Source: Pagrus major
Taxonomy: Eukaryota > Chordata > Actinopteri > Spariformes > Sparidae
DNA length: 64,000 bases
Assembly: GCF_040436345.1 (NCBI RefSeq)
Contig: NC_133219.1
Span: forward strand, 18,250,958-18,314,957
Direction: 5' to 3'
Below the pieces are notes generated by a model. That model was not told the origin of the DNA. It saw only the letters and a program-made list of their open reading frames with translations, and made no database searches. A program made the translations under genes and the position numbers. Of this stretch, positions 49,636 to 63,067 are shown in pieces. Within the stretch, counting starts at the first letter, position 1, and each line of letters opens with the position of its first letter.

Positions 49636-52600
49636 ATGGGGAAGCGACAGCACCAAAAAGACAAAATGTAAGTATTAAAATGATCGTGAACAATACAACA
49701 CACTTCTGAACCGTGCTTGTTGTTGTTAGCTTAGCTAGCTGCTGATAGTGATCGCTAACGAGCTTATGTGAGCTACCTAACTTATCGTAGTTTTAGCTTT
49801 TTCCTACATTTATTTAATTATTTGTGTGTGTTTTCTCCTCACAGGTACATCACGTGTACAGAGTACACACACTTTTACGGAGGAAAGCGAGCAGGTAAGT
49901 TGTATTCAATTCAACTATAACGTTACCTGGTTAAACAAACGCTAGTAGTTATAGATATGAACTTAGTGTTTTTTACACACTGCTACACTGAAGGCTGTAA
50001 TGAGTCCATATTTAGTTGGCACTTTATTAGTTCTACCTAACTTAAACTTAAGAAAGTAGGTATGTTCACAGGCTTTGAAAAAGTCTATAATAATCAAGTA
50101 TATGTATGGAAACGAATGTTATTTGATGTTTTATTTTAATTGTGCTTTATGTTTTCACGTTTCAGAAATCCCAAAGGCAAATTTCAGACGACTTCCATTT
50201 GACCACTGCAGGTTTTTACAGCAATATATTTCATCTAAGCAGTAAAATCTGTCAGAATCTGGCTAGTCATTTGTTTTTGTCGTTGTCTCTTTAAGACTAA
50301 ACTGTTCTCTGATATTTCAGCTTGTCCCTTCAACCATTTGAGTATCCCATGTGTACCGAGGAGGGAGTGGTCTTTGACCTGCTGTAAGTAGATGATGTTG
50401 ATGCACACTTAAAAAAAAAAATAAAAAAAAGAATAGGCATGTTTTACAACATGTAAAATAGTTAAATAACAGGGGGGCAAAAGCCATTATCAGATAATAC
50501 AGGCGGATTGAAATAGCATCAGTATTCAGTGTTTATTGTTGGTGTAATACTGAACACAATAATAGAACAGATTGCTGAGGGCCAAGAATATGATGAGGAT
50601 GAGGGATGTTTGTTGTTGAAAACACATTGTAGCTTGTATTGCGTTTATTGTGGCAGCTACATGTGTCTGGTTTGACCTTCAGTAAAGATCACTTCCTTTC
50701 TACCTCGCGTTTCAGGAGCATTGTCCCATGGATCAAGAAATATGGTACTAATCCGGCCACTGGAGAGGTAAGCAACAAACACGTATCATGTTAAACAGCA
50801 TTTTTAGTCAGCACGCTGCTCCCCCTGCTATTTTCAGTATCATCTCCCTGGTGGTTGAAATATTAACCTTCATATTTGAGTTTATTTGGGTACATTTACA
50901 TGTCAGTGACCATGTACAAAGCATTAAATCTCATATAAAGAGAAGAGAGGCATTGTACTAGATTCAGCTACTAGCTACTTCTTATCTGCAGGTAGACACA
51001 AACGCTACTACTACCAGGACAATTACTACAGCTACAAGTAATAAATGTAATATACCAAATTCAGTCATATATCCAAACATACAGTACATACAAAATTCAG
51101 TACATCCCACAAAATGAAACCATAGGCAATATAAATGTTCATTCCCAGTCAGCCCTCCTCCCTCTCAGTGTAGCTTTGGAGCGCTGCAACAATTTGTGAT
51201 CTGGGAAATAATCATCAACAGTTCTGATAATTGATCAAGTCATTTATCAAACAAAAAATGTAACATTTGCCACCTTGAATGCTGGGAAATCGTAACAGTC
51301 ATTTTTCACCATTTCTTGACATTTTATAAACTAATCAACTGATTAAATGAACAATTCGATAGTATTGCCAAATATTTTTCTTTTGCAAAAGCTACAAAAA
51401 TTAAACGAGACTTGTTGTCAGATATGTGTCAAAACGTGAATTTTAGATGCCCCACAGAACTTTCTGTTTACTACAAGTGTTTGTTATGTGTTGTTCCAGT
51501 GAGGAGCTTGTCTTCCTAATTCATTGTCTTTAGTAGTGTAGTTGTATGTACAGTTATTGTGCTTTAATTGTTGAATAACTGAAAATAAAAGCTGAAAATT
51601 GCTTGAAAAACATATCAGTACTTGTTCACAGTAAATACTTGAATAATTCCACAAAGATGATATCCCTGAGAGTTTTGTAAAAATGTCTTCATCACCTTTT
51701 AAAGAAATTGATTGTACATAATTTTTTATGATTTCTCACTGACATCTCAGTTTTTCTTCTGTCCCACAGAAGCTGGAGGCAAAGTCCCTCATCAAACTGA
51801 ACTTTGCCAAGAACAGCGATGGTAAATATGCATGTGTTCAATGTGCTTTAACCTTAAAGGATTCATGTAGAAACTAGGGGCTAAATAGACTGATGCTGTC
51901 CTTTTTAGAGCTGAATAAACGCAGCTGTTTGCATGATGCACTGTGATGAGATAATGTATCTGTTTGTGGCTTTGTAAGGTTGATAACTGTAATATGATGA
52001 TGGTGAAACAAAGTATACTTTTACTTGTTTTGTGCTGGTCATCATACATCAAGGTTACATGTAGGCTTACAGCCAACAGATTCATTTGCCCGGTATTAGT
52101 AATTTTGTTGAGAAAACTAAAGTAATCAACATACCCCAGTAATGTTCGGGGTTTTCCCCTACCATTATAAGGCTTAGACATGGCACCCAAGCTGTTTTGG
52201 GCACCATCTAAGCAATACATTTAAAATCATTGTGGAGAGTTTCAAAACTAACTAAATTAATTTTTCCCAGAACTTATAGTTGTAGTTATTCCCCAGTGGA
52301 CTTTATTAGCAAGCTTTATCATAAAGCTTTTTGGGTGTTTTGTTTATTTATTATCTGCTCTTGCTTTTCAAACTCTTTATACACAAATATGTTTAATAAT
52401 GGCCCAAATTGAATTTTGCAGGGAATCCGAAATAAGTAAAATAACACTAAAGAAATAGTCTATCTTCTCACTGATGGTCGCTTATACTTATATAGGTCAT
52501 ATAAAGGTGCTAGTATTACATTAAGACTGTTTCATAACCAGTTAAAAGTTCCTTGTAGCTGCTTTAATTTCCCGATTCTAATCACCAAACTCAGCCAGTA

Positions 52601-55600
52601 GTTAGGAATAAAAGGGTCAAAGCCACACTTGTCTTATTGCACTGCTGTGTGTGTGTGTGAGGGCAGCTTGAAAAAGAAAATTTAACTTAAAGAGTGTTAA
52701 AGGGTAATTTCTGGGAAGGGGATAAGAGCAAATTAAAGCAAGTGGAATAGGACGGTGTGGTAGAGATGATATAATTCAGTGGGGAGAACATTACATGAGG
52801 TACTTCTTGACTTCTGGAGGAGACGAGTTTTCAGCCTGTGGCAGCAGATTGAGAGTGACTCTACTGCTCGGCCTCCTGCTGACTTTTCTTTTCATTTGGT
52901 TCCAGGAAAATATCACTGCCCTGTTCTGTACAACGTCTTCACAAATAATTCTCACATCGTTGCCAACAAGGTCACCGGCAACGTGTTTTCTAATGAGGTA
53001 GGTGAACTCGCACACTCTCCCTGCATTGATTCTCATACAAAAGGCAGCAGCTCAACCCACAAGGTCTCACAAGATGTGGCCTTACATCACACCGAATGAG
53101 CTCCGTGCAACAATTGTTTTTCCAAACACTATTGAAGAGTTCTCACTGAACAGGACAAGAGTTGACAACGTAGAATCTGCCTTTTTTCAGCGTGTTTTTC
53201 ACATTTGTCCAATCAAGAGGAAACAAGCATGGCATATTGATATTGAATGACGATTTAAAAATAAAAAAAATATTTTTCCCTTCACTCAAATCACTAACTT
53301 TAGTGTGTGCCAAGAGAGGCTTTTGTTTTCTTAAAGGAGACCTACTTTGCTGTTTTTTCTTTTCCTTTCCTTTCAGTGTTTTATATATATTCTTGTGCAT
53401 GTACAAGATGTTGAAAATTAAAAAAGGTCAAAGTCCACACCAACAGAAGCTCCTCTCTCCCACAGAAAACACTGCTTCTGAAACACCTTGTCAGTAGTCC
53501 CACCTTTAATTCTGTGACTTTGTGACATCACACTATGTCACCATGTCACACAATTGCATAATTTTATACCAAGTGGCTAGTTTGGCTCATAAGAATTGAT
53601 TTCGCACAGCTGCTCTGTTTGTGTTTAGCGGTGCTGGCTCAGGAGTGTGGGAGCTGACCAATCAGAGCAGACTGGGTAATCGGAGGGGGGACCTTAAAGA
53701 GACAGGAGCTAAAACAGAGCGTTTCAGACAGGGGGAATACAGAGCTGCAGCACTGGACAGTATGAGAGAACTGATGTGTTTTTTGAGCATTAAAGCATGT
53801 AAACCTATTCAAGTGTTAACCCAAAATAAAATTATGACCTAGAAAATGAGTGTAACATGTCCTCTTTAAATATTTCTGTTTCCACTCAGGCTGTTGAGCA
53901 ACTAAACATTAAGACCAAAAGTTTTAAAGATCTGCTAACCGATGAACCCTTCACCAGAAAGGACATCATAACTCTTCAGGTTGGTTGTTGCTTTATTTTT
54001 GCTTTGCAGAGTTGAAAGCACATTGTTTTGGGAAAAAAAGTAATCTGACGGTGTTTTTACATTTTTAATTTTTTTTTATCATTATTAATGTCTCTGTAGG
54101 ACCCTACAAACCTTGATAAATTCAACGTTTCCAACTTCTTCCACGTAAAAAACAACTTGAAAGTGTTGGATCCAGGTGAGTTGTCAAACTGTTACCTGTC
54201 ATTTGTAAATGAACTATTTGTGAGGGGGAATTGTGCTTTTTTTGTTCGGTTGTAATCGAGAATCATCTTAAACTTCTGTGTGTTTTGGTCAAACCATTTC
54301 CCCCCAATCTTGCTCTCCTTTCCCCGGCATGGTTCAGATGAGGAAAAGGCCAAGTTGGACCCAGCTTACCACCTGAAGAGCACTAACCTCGAGACCAGGG
54401 AGACCTTAGCTGAGCTCTACAAAGACTATAAGGGGGATCAGCTCCTGGCTTCCACTTCGAAAGAGCCACAGGCCAAGAAGACAGACAAATTAAATGCTGT
54501 AAGCAAAAACATAAAGCTAAGTAAAATAAATGGTGAACATCTCCTATGAAAACCACCAAAGACCATGAAGACATTAGTCTTTGTATCTAAAATCCTTACT
54601 TATGAAATATTTCAATTAACAAATCCAATTACAATTTCATGGGAGCCTAACGCTCAACAGCTGCTTGTTGAAATCCCCAGACTGTCTGGGATAATCAATT
54701 AGCTACAGATAGTAAAAATTTCCAGCTTGGATACTGCACATTTAAATGATTGTGATTATCTGTGTCCGGCAGAAAATAAGAGCTTCCTGGCATGCAAAGG
54801 TGAAGTCTTTACAGAGAGCTCATCATTAATCTCATCTTTATCATCTTTAATCCAACGATTACTCAAAACTATCAGCTCCTTTTGGCTTTGATGAGATGCT
54901 AGCTTAGTAGCTGTTATGGTGTCATCAACAGCACTTCCTAGTTCATGTTGGTTTAAAACTTAAGCATTTAAAGTCCATCTCGCTCTCACTTTTGACAAAA
55001 CAGTCCCAACTTAAGGTCCACTTACTGTCTTTTTCTGGAGCATTCGGTCATACCACACAGGGTCCGGGCTTCTTATATGTAGAACCTGAAAAAATATGGG
55101 AAAGTTCCAGCATTTAGACAGTTTCCAAGGTTAATGTGATCTTTAATACAAAGAAATTGTAGACTCTTTTTTATTTATTTGCTTATTTTAGGAATAATTG
55201 ATCAAATGTGGTTAATCAGATTATCAATTAATGCTCCTGTTGTGTCGCCAAAGCCTTTCAAGATGGCATTAATTTGATCAGGCAGGTGTAATTTTTGCTT
55301 TGTACACTGGGGGGCGTCAAAAACACAGTAATGCAGCACCAGGACAGTGGGCAGTAAGATAAACAACTGCATCCAGAAACGGAACAAAGCGTGTTTAAAG
55401 AGCTGTGAAGAAAGATAATATTTTATACTTATATTACTGGAATTTCAGCAAATATTAAAAAGACTCAGCCAGTACAAACATGTGAAGGTGTAAAATATTA
55501 ACCTGAGTGAGACATCAAATTGGCACAAAAGCCTCTTTAGATATGCAGCTTGTTTATTGTCTTCATTTTAAAATACCGTCTGGATACTTTCTGTAACCTT

Positions 55601-58600
55601 CCTACTGCTATACCCTCTGTTATTACGAACTAGGTTTTACTGCCTGGGAATTAAACGCACAGATGTGTAACAAAAAAGGTCAAATGCGGTCACCACTGTA
55701 AACCGTGTCCTTGAATAACCAGGGGGATGAAGCCTGATTCAATTTGAACAGCATCAACACCTCGTCATCAGTCATCCTTTGATACCACGCCATGTCTCGT
55801 TTTTACGCCAGAGCTTCTCCTTGGTTGCTCTTCGTCTCGAGTTCACAGTCGAGGTGATGCTCTGACAGCATCTGAGAGAACAGGGAATATAGGTCAGACG
55901 GAGCACACAAGGTAAAGTCTGTGCTTTCATGCGCCTTCACAAGAACTAGAGCAGAAGAATGCTAAGCCAGGACTATAGAGTCGGCTTACACTTCTGAAAT
56001 CCATTTTCACTTCTCTGCCTTCATCTTCCTGAGTTGTTATTCCACTGACTTAAATAACTCCTTCAACCTCACTGCATTGTTTGTGGTATTTTTGGATGTT
56101 CAGATATTCAGCAAATGTATTCTACTATAATTTAAGCTCAAATAACCTCAAAGCATCTCCAGTGCCACGTTTAATTGTGACACTTTAGACATCTCTCATA
56201 GATGAGGAGGTGGTGCTCTTAATCATACAGAAGCTGCAGAGGCTGTCATTAAGCTAGTTTGCACTTGATGCGCCACTTAACGCAAAAGAGGGAAGAGGCA
56301 GGGCAGGAAAAAGGGGTGGGAACAATTATTATTCTACTGAAGGATGAAGGTTCAAACTCCTTAATGAGAAAGCGTCTGCCGTGATGGAGTTCCTTTGTGC
56401 ATTTCAACATTACATACAGCTGTTTTTTACATACTTATCCCTGGATATGTAATATGTAATGTGTGTCATTATTGGTTTAGCTATCAATTTGTCAATCAAA
56501 TGTTATAAAATAGTGAAACATATCCATCACATTTTCCTGGAGCCACAGGGTGTGACGTCTTTTAGATTGTAGTCCAAAACCCAAAGTTGTTGAATTTATA
56601 GTGATAGAAGACTAAGAAAAACAACATTCTTCACAATTAAGAAGTTGCAATCTGTCAATGTTGACCTTAACAATTAAATGTCTGATTATCTCTAAATAAT
56701 TTTATTTTCTTTACCAATCAATTTAAGACTCCTGGACCCTGATTTGAGATTTTTTTTCCCGTCACTAAATGCTGGATATCCATTTTGGTGTTGATGCTGA
56801 TTCGCAAAAAGTCCTTCATGGATCTTTATTGTCCAAGAGGCTTTTTTGTGGAGTATTTCAAGTCAATCGATGTACGGTACAAGGTGCGTGGCCTTTCCAA
56901 AATTGCATTCTTGGGCCTTTATTATAGCGCCACCATCTGGCCGATTGGGCTCATATATCTTAGGAAGCACTTGCAAATTATTTAATTCATTAATCATCAT
57001 TATTGGGCCATATTTCAGGTTGCGAACTCATTCCAGCTCACTGCAGTTTGAGCCGATACAGCAGAAAAATAATAACAATAATAAACAGCATGTGAACAAT
57101 AAAGATCTGAAGATAAAGATCAAGTTGACAAACAATATTATAGTAGTATAAGTATACATAAACAGGAGAAGTAGTTTTCAAAGAATAGTGTTGTAAAAAC
57201 ATGACATAATAGCTTTTATTTATTTATTTTTTTAATCATTTGTCTCTTTTTTTTCCCCAGGCCCACTATTCCACAGGCAGAGTCTGCGCTTCCTTCACAT
57301 CCACGGCCATGACTCCTGTAACAACACACGAAGCAGGCAAGTGAACATCTCGCACACAAAACAAAAAAAACACTGCAGATTCCCAGCAGACAGAAACATT
57401 CACCCCGTCTGTCTTTTGTTACTTTAATCTTTATTTATCCAGGGAAGACTGGCTAGTCACGCCTGGCCTTGTGCAGCAAAGTGCAGCTTCATGCTTACAC
57501 AGTTGAACGTAGCTGCAAGTGAGAGCTGCTCAGTTTGACTGTGTTTTCTTCTCCTGTCAGCCTCTGAGCTGCTCCATGGGAGAGATTTGCTGTTATGCAA
57601 CTGTATAGTAGGTTCAGTACACTTCAGAAGAGGAGAACAATGTTTGGATTTTGTGACCTAGTTCAGGATTCTGAAAAAGGTTGACATGCAATGTATTTTT
57701 ATGGATGTGTGCCTTAGTCTAACTTGCAATGAAGACTGAGACGTGATTTATTTTATTTTTTACATTTTTTATTTTTCAGTGTATATGTATATCGAAGCGT
57801 GGTCGTCGTGTTTAATGCTGGAAAGGATTTACATTTCAGGACCCATGTTGCTGTTTTACTTTTTGCCACTTCTTTGTACAGGAGTGTCTTTTGAGAGACT
57901 GAAGTTAATGTCTTGTATATGGGCTATGTATATTGTTCGTAAGAGAATAGCACTTGCATCTAAATAACAACCTGCACTGCAGAGAGTCTGAGGGTTTTTA
58001 AAGGTCAGAGATCTTAGCTACAGCAACATCAAGCTGAGACCCATAACATAACAATTTTGTAATTTTATGTTACAGATGCCATCGCAGACGACACCGTGCG
58101 TTACCAGTATGTGAAGAAAAAAGGCTACGTCCGTCTGCACACAAACAAGGGAGACCTGAATGTCGAGTTGCATTGTGATAAGGTAATAAGATGCATTTTC
58201 ACACATACACACCAAACATAAAATCACAAACCAAACAATTGGGAGCAACAGTGCTACATTTTGTTGTGTTATTCAGGAAAAATGCTTCCAGAGCCTTGGT
58301 TTCTGTGTCCTCACAACTAAAGAAAAGATAAAGAAAGAATTCTTGTCAGGAACCTTCTTTGTTACTGAAATGACTGAGCTCTCATAGTTACTCGATACTT
58401 CCCATCCTTTGCAGGTAGTGTTGGAGGCATATTGAAAAGATAAAATGTATAAATGTATCATTATCATGTATCCAATACTTCAAGACCTAAGGAGCTGATA
58501 TAGTGTTTATTGAAAAGGTAAATGTTTGAGATTATCATGTATGGTTTTATAAATGAGGCCTGATGTTTTTGATACTGAGGATTTGACCCAGGCTTTGTTG

Positions 58601-60325
58601 TTTTGAATTTTCTAAATAATGTTGTCGTGACGCAGGTTTGGCCTAAGCAGGTGGTTTGGTCGTATTTAAGGTGACTCATTCAAAACACAGGAATCAGCCT
58701 TCTGCAGAGTCTCTCCCTCGGGTTGCCAAGTTTACATCTTGGCAAAAATGTGTTTCTTGTGTGTCTCGTTTTTAAGGTTAGGTGTGGGGCTCCAGAGAGA
58801 CAGCATGAGTTCCAGGAATGCATTTCTGCCCCGGTAACCAGGCGCTCCATGTGCTTGGTTTTTATTGGCTTCTGAGCTGTCGAATCAGAATAATGAGGGG
58901 AAAGTTGCAGCGGTTAGACAACCTGCCCCCGGTGCCCCACATCCTCCTCCTCCCTACCTTCCTCCCCAGTGGTTTTCACACAAGATTGCAGCTCTATTCG
59001 TGGCCTGCTGTTTATGAATTAATGAGTGCTGTTTCCCTGTCACATACACTCAGTCACACAGATCCAAAGCCCTCCTCCCTGTAAAGTTCCCATTTGCTCA
59101 CCCAGCTTTGGATGTTTCGGTTCCCCTTGCCCTTGTTGTCTCCATCTTAGGTGAAATGTGAACGGGCAGAGTTTGGAGACACAGCTTTCTTATATTCAAG
59201 AGCACTGTTGATGTGGTTGATAGGCTTCGCCTGAGTGGGATAAAATTGGATGACTGTTCGATTTAAAAATAGTTGTGGATGACTAAAATGTAAATTTAGA
59301 TGCAGACATAAATCCAAATAAACCAGTCATTTTCTTTGAGTCGAGTTTCAGGTTCAAATCAAACAAAAATTCCTCAAAAGAGCCCATTTAGTACCACTAC
59401 CTAAATGATACAAAAGAAATTCATACTGTTGTATGTTATGACATAGAAAGGTTAAGGAATAAAACATGAACTTTAAGTTACTAAATAGGCTGTTAGAATG
59501 CTGATTACATTCACCCAATTCTGTCAGAAAAATAGTGTAGAAAAAGTTATAAGAAAGTTATGTAATTGAAATTAATGAAATTAGATATTTTAAGTTGATT
59601 GCCTGGGAACTACTTTAAAAAGCCTGTGAGCATACATGATTTAGGTTTTTTATTTTTTCTGTCTGCGTCAGCAAACATTGTTTCCATGCTGACATCAGTG
59701 ATTGCTGACAATTTTAGGCACCTAAGCATGTTTCTAAATTGGGTTGCATTTTAAACATTCCCAGGCTCAAACGAACACAAAAGAATGCATGCAGACACGC
59801 TAAATTAACCCCCATTACAGGGCAGCGCCAGTGTCTAGAGGCAGAAGAAGCCAAGCGTTACAGATACAGATCTCTGACGTGAATGTGTGTGCTTAAAACT
59901 CCATAAAAAGGAAATGCGTGTATATATTGACCATGGATTTCATACATGTACTTGTAATCTGTAACAGTTATCTGTTTTTAGGTCTTCTTTTCCATTGCAA
60001 AAATCAATTTTGTGGCTAAAATGTTTAAAGTCACTCCACTTTTTTTTATCTAGTGGTTTAAAACAATAAGCCTCTTTGTACCAGAGAGCTTTGAAAATCT
60101 GGGATTTAAAATAGAGGGAAAAAGAGGCAGAGCTTTGAACCCCAGCAGCAAAATTGAGACATGGGGGAAATAAGACCAGTAGGGCGTAGAAGTACCTGTT
60201 GCACTGAGAAAGCCCAATGAATAAAAATAGGTTTTTGCGAAAGCATCTGTTGATTCTTGGAAACCACCAACCATTGTTGCCAAGGGGAAAAAGTTTCTCA
60301 TGCAAGGACACACACGCATGCGCGT

Positions 60326-60372
<47 letters not shown>

Positions 60373-62118
60373 TTGTACCTCAAGGCTGTTGATGTTAATA
60401 ACAGTAGACCTGACCAGTATCACAGTCAAAACCACGCCTCCCAATTTAGGGAATGCCAGCATTATTTCACAGAGTGCCAATCAGTCAAAGTTTGCTCCTG
60501 TCAGTGAGTGTTTGTAATGATTACAAGATCCCCAGAAGTTTTTATGACCCATGATGTACCTTTTTAGCCACAGGAAAAATCCAGATGTCAGTTTTTTTAA
60601 CCCCAACAAAATAGAGCTTTGTGGGAGAGAACTGAGCCTGGCTTCTAGCTATATAGATACGCCTCAGGCAACAGTTGAACTCCACTTTTCTGCAGATTTA
60701 TGTGTAAAACAAACACTTTCAAACAGGTCAGACTGAGTTATGACTTTGTTTGTTTATGTGGATGCAAAGCTTTGTGCTGTCTGACAGCTTTACCTTGTAG
60801 TTGAAATATAACCTGCCTCTGTAGCTCGACACCTGTCCACTGTCCTCTGACACTCCCGTCGCTACAGACAGCTATACAAAGACAGTGGAGTCAAATTGCT
60901 TTGTCCTCCCTCCTTCGTGTGGGTACATGTGTTCTGTGATTATGTGCAGTGGTTCCCTGTTTAATTTTTATACATGTTGTTAATTATGTGAGTGAGAAAT
61001 TACTTGGAGATTTAATCGGGTATGAAGAATTGTCATGATATTAATGCCTCTGGCCATCATACGGCCTTGTTTACCCAGCGTTTGTTTATCAGGGGTAGGT
61101 TGAAAGCAGTCAGGAAGACAAATTATGTTAATTTGTTAGAATTGCTGTAATGCTGATGGTAAGTTGTCCCCAGCAGTGGGAATGGATAAAGTGTCAGGCT
61201 GCTTTGTGTGTGTTCCAGGTCACTTTGCTTAGTTGATATTACTGAACAAACAGCACTTAGGCTTGTTGAACATATAAACATGTCAAATGTAGGGTGGAAA
61301 TTCTGTTACAATGTGATTATAAAACATCTGTTAATGCATCAAAACGTTTTAATTCTACACTATTTATTTTTTGTCAATTTGTGACTATGTGCTACGTTTA
61401 AAACATAGCATATTTGTAATGATCCATTATGTAAATAAACAGATAAATATGTTTTTATTCTCTTTGATCATGCTCATTCTTCCTCACCAAAATGCAAGAA
61501 GTAGTTAACTTAGAATGTAAACACGACCACATTTATGTCCATTGCATTTCACAGTCATGCCAGTCTTACAAAACTGACAGGCGAAAATAAGGTCAATAAT
61601 TTGATTTTAAATTTCCGATTATGACTCTTGGGCTTCGATACATTCTCTTTTAAGAGAATGCATCCCCACCACAGTTGAATGACAACAACCCATTCCTGAG
61701 GTTAGAGGTTTGGATAGTATCTTGCATGTATATTGAATTGGCATATAGGATCAGATTAGGCTGTTTTAAATGTAAACAGGCATTAGACATCCACCATCCA
61801 GTGTATATGTTACATGGTTGAATGTGGGTGTGTTACTGGGTTTATCAAAAGGTCTCCTCCTGTCACAGACATTTGATTGATTCTTGACACACAGCACTTT
61901 CTGAAGGCTCAACAGTGATTTCTGATAACACTGTGGTTCTGCACTGTGCTGCCTGTGTCTGTTTTACTAATTTTACAACTCACTAGTGGTTTTTTAATGA
62001 AACAATCTCTGCATAATCTTTCCTCCAGATTCCCAAAGCTGGAGAGAATTTCATCCGTCTGTGTAAAAAAGGCTACTATGATGGGACAGTCTTCCACAGG
62101 TCCATCCGGAATTTCATG
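49636..62118 (+). CDS. ppil2: PPIL2 (U-box cyclophilin, CYC4/Cyp60), 5' part
   Basis: PPIL2 is a nuclear U-box protein with a C-terminal cyclophilin-like domain, found with spliceosomes. Exons: 49636-49667, 49845-49894, 50166-50211, 50321-50383, 50716-50767, 51770-51821, 52906-52997, 53890-53979, 54100-54175, 54338-54498, 57261-57336, 58076-58182, 62029-62118. They sum to 987 nt, 329 codons in frame. The N-terminus MGKRQHQKDKMYITCTEY is nearly identical to human. The U-box spans about residues 35-100 (FDHCSLSLQPFEYP, FDLLSIVPWIKKYG, KYHCPVLYNVF); a middle segment carries DPTNLDKFNVSNF and AHYSTGRVCASFTSTAM; the cyclophilin domain starts at GYVRLHTNKGDLNVELHC and is cut by the window after FHRSIRNFM. 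The intron after 57336 uses a GC donor. The rest of the gene lies beyond 64000. Confidence 0.95.
50768..52905 (+). other. ppil2: PPIL2 introns 5 and 6
   Basis: They flank the 52-nt exon 51770-51821. A MITE remnant at about 51180-51400 (GCAACAATTTGTGATCTGG, then ATTGATCAAGTCA) belongs to the family at 28113. No other feature is supported. Confidence 0.4.
53331..53869. mobile_element. TTAA-bounded MITE in PPIL2 intron
   Basis: It starts TTAAAGGAGACCTACTTTG and ends ACATGTCCTCTTTAA, so both ends read TTAAAG-G-AC when inverted and are bounded by TTAA. The right half (GAGACAGGAGCTAAAACAG, then AAAATGAGTGTAACATGTCC) matches a common fish non-autonomous piggyBac-type element from memory. Length is 539 bp. 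The open frames inside it are repeat sequence, not genes. Its right end is 20 bp before exon 53890. Confidence 0.7.
54499..57260 (+). other. ppil2: PPIL2 intron 10
   Basis: A 2.8-kb intron. A MITE remnant lies at about 56470-56710 (TTGTAGTCCAAAACCCAAAG). No further coding exon is supported between KTDKLNA and AHYSTG, which are contiguous in the human protein. Confidence 0.5.
58183..62028 (+). other. ppil2: PPIL2 intron 12
   Basis: A 3.8-kb intron between LHCDK and IPKAGENF, which are adjacent in the family. It contains the CA repeat at 60304-60370. Nothing else was recognised. Confidence 0.5.
60304..60370. repeat. CA microsatellite with GCATGCGCGTG start
   Basis: About 45 bp of pure (CA)n at 60326-60370, preceded by GCATGCGCGTG, so nearly the whole stretch alternates purine and pyrimidine. 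Open frames of Cys/Val or Thr/His across it are artefacts of the repeat. Confidence 0.95.
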
Positions 62119-62247
62119 GTAAGGTCGCTTTCCTCCACTACAGGCACCACTGTACTTACCAGTGTACTGTGAATTACTTTGGCACATTTGCATATGCACA
62201 GTGGCAGGTTTACGACCAAAACTAAGTGCCTAAATGTGTCCACTAAT

Positions 62248-63059
62248 TAGGACTGAACGATTTGGGAAAAAATCGAATTGTAATTTTTATGACCAATTTG
62301 GGCCCTGGATTTTATTTTATTTTATTATATATATATTTTTTTAAAGTCGATCTTCAGTTCAATATTCACTGTGTAATAGATTTAAAACGTGATGCAGCAT
62401 TACCACATTGATATACTGTTACAATATTAACTGATCTATATTCAAATGAAAAGATGAGAATTGCTGTGTTATTATTTTTTTTCAATTGGCATGGAACATA
62501 TAACAATCAAACATACAGTTATCACAGAAGTTGTGACTTAAGTTATATAAATAAACTAATAATAATACAAATAACAAAGAAATTCCAATAAGAGAATAAT
62601 AGAACATATCTGTAAACAATTTCTGACACTGAAATGTGTCAGGCAGCTCAGGAGCAGTGTCTAAATATTGCACATTCTGCAATCAAGTTAAATAAAGTAC
62701 TAATGAAACATTTATAGAAAATTCCAATAAGAAAATTCCATATCACGGAAGTGCCGCCTTTCTTTGTTACTAAGTCGTCAAAGGTTGCTGCTGGATCAGA
62801 GGACGCCATTTTTCGGCACCACAAATCTAAAGTTTTACTTGGGTTTCACGTGTTGTTTGTAGGCATATATGCAGTCGCCTTGGGCCATGTCTGATTGGTT
62901 AGCATGACTGCCACACTAGGAAGACAGCATGAATTTGAAAAACCATTGACACATGTTTAAACATGGGTCAGACGCGCATCCTGCAGCGAAATTAATCACT
63001 GCTAATCGCATTGTTTCAGTTGCGATTTCGATTTAAAATTGATTAATAATTCAGCGCCA
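62248..63059. mobile_element. Non-autonomous hAT element with 8-bp target duplication
   Basis: The left end is TAGGACTGAACGATTTGGG. The right end, AATAATTCAGCGCCA, inverts to TGGCGCTGAATTATT, sharing the CTGAA core. The element is flanked by CCACTAAT (62240-62247) and CCACTAAA (63060-63067), 7 of 8 identical, as for a hAT insertion. ATCGAATTG and GCGATTTCGATT near the ends are typical of a common fish family. Length is 812 bp with no transposase frame. It lies in the PPIL2 intron after exon 62029-62118. Confidence 0.75.
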
Positions 63060-63067
63060 CCACTAAA

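Noticed and set aside
53621-53842. Plus-strand ORF of 73 codons
   Set aside because: It falls entirely inside the TTAA-bounded MITE, a known non-coding repeat type.
59940-60517. ORFs with long Cys-Val or Thr-His runs
   Set aside because: They come from translating the CA repeat at 60326-60370.
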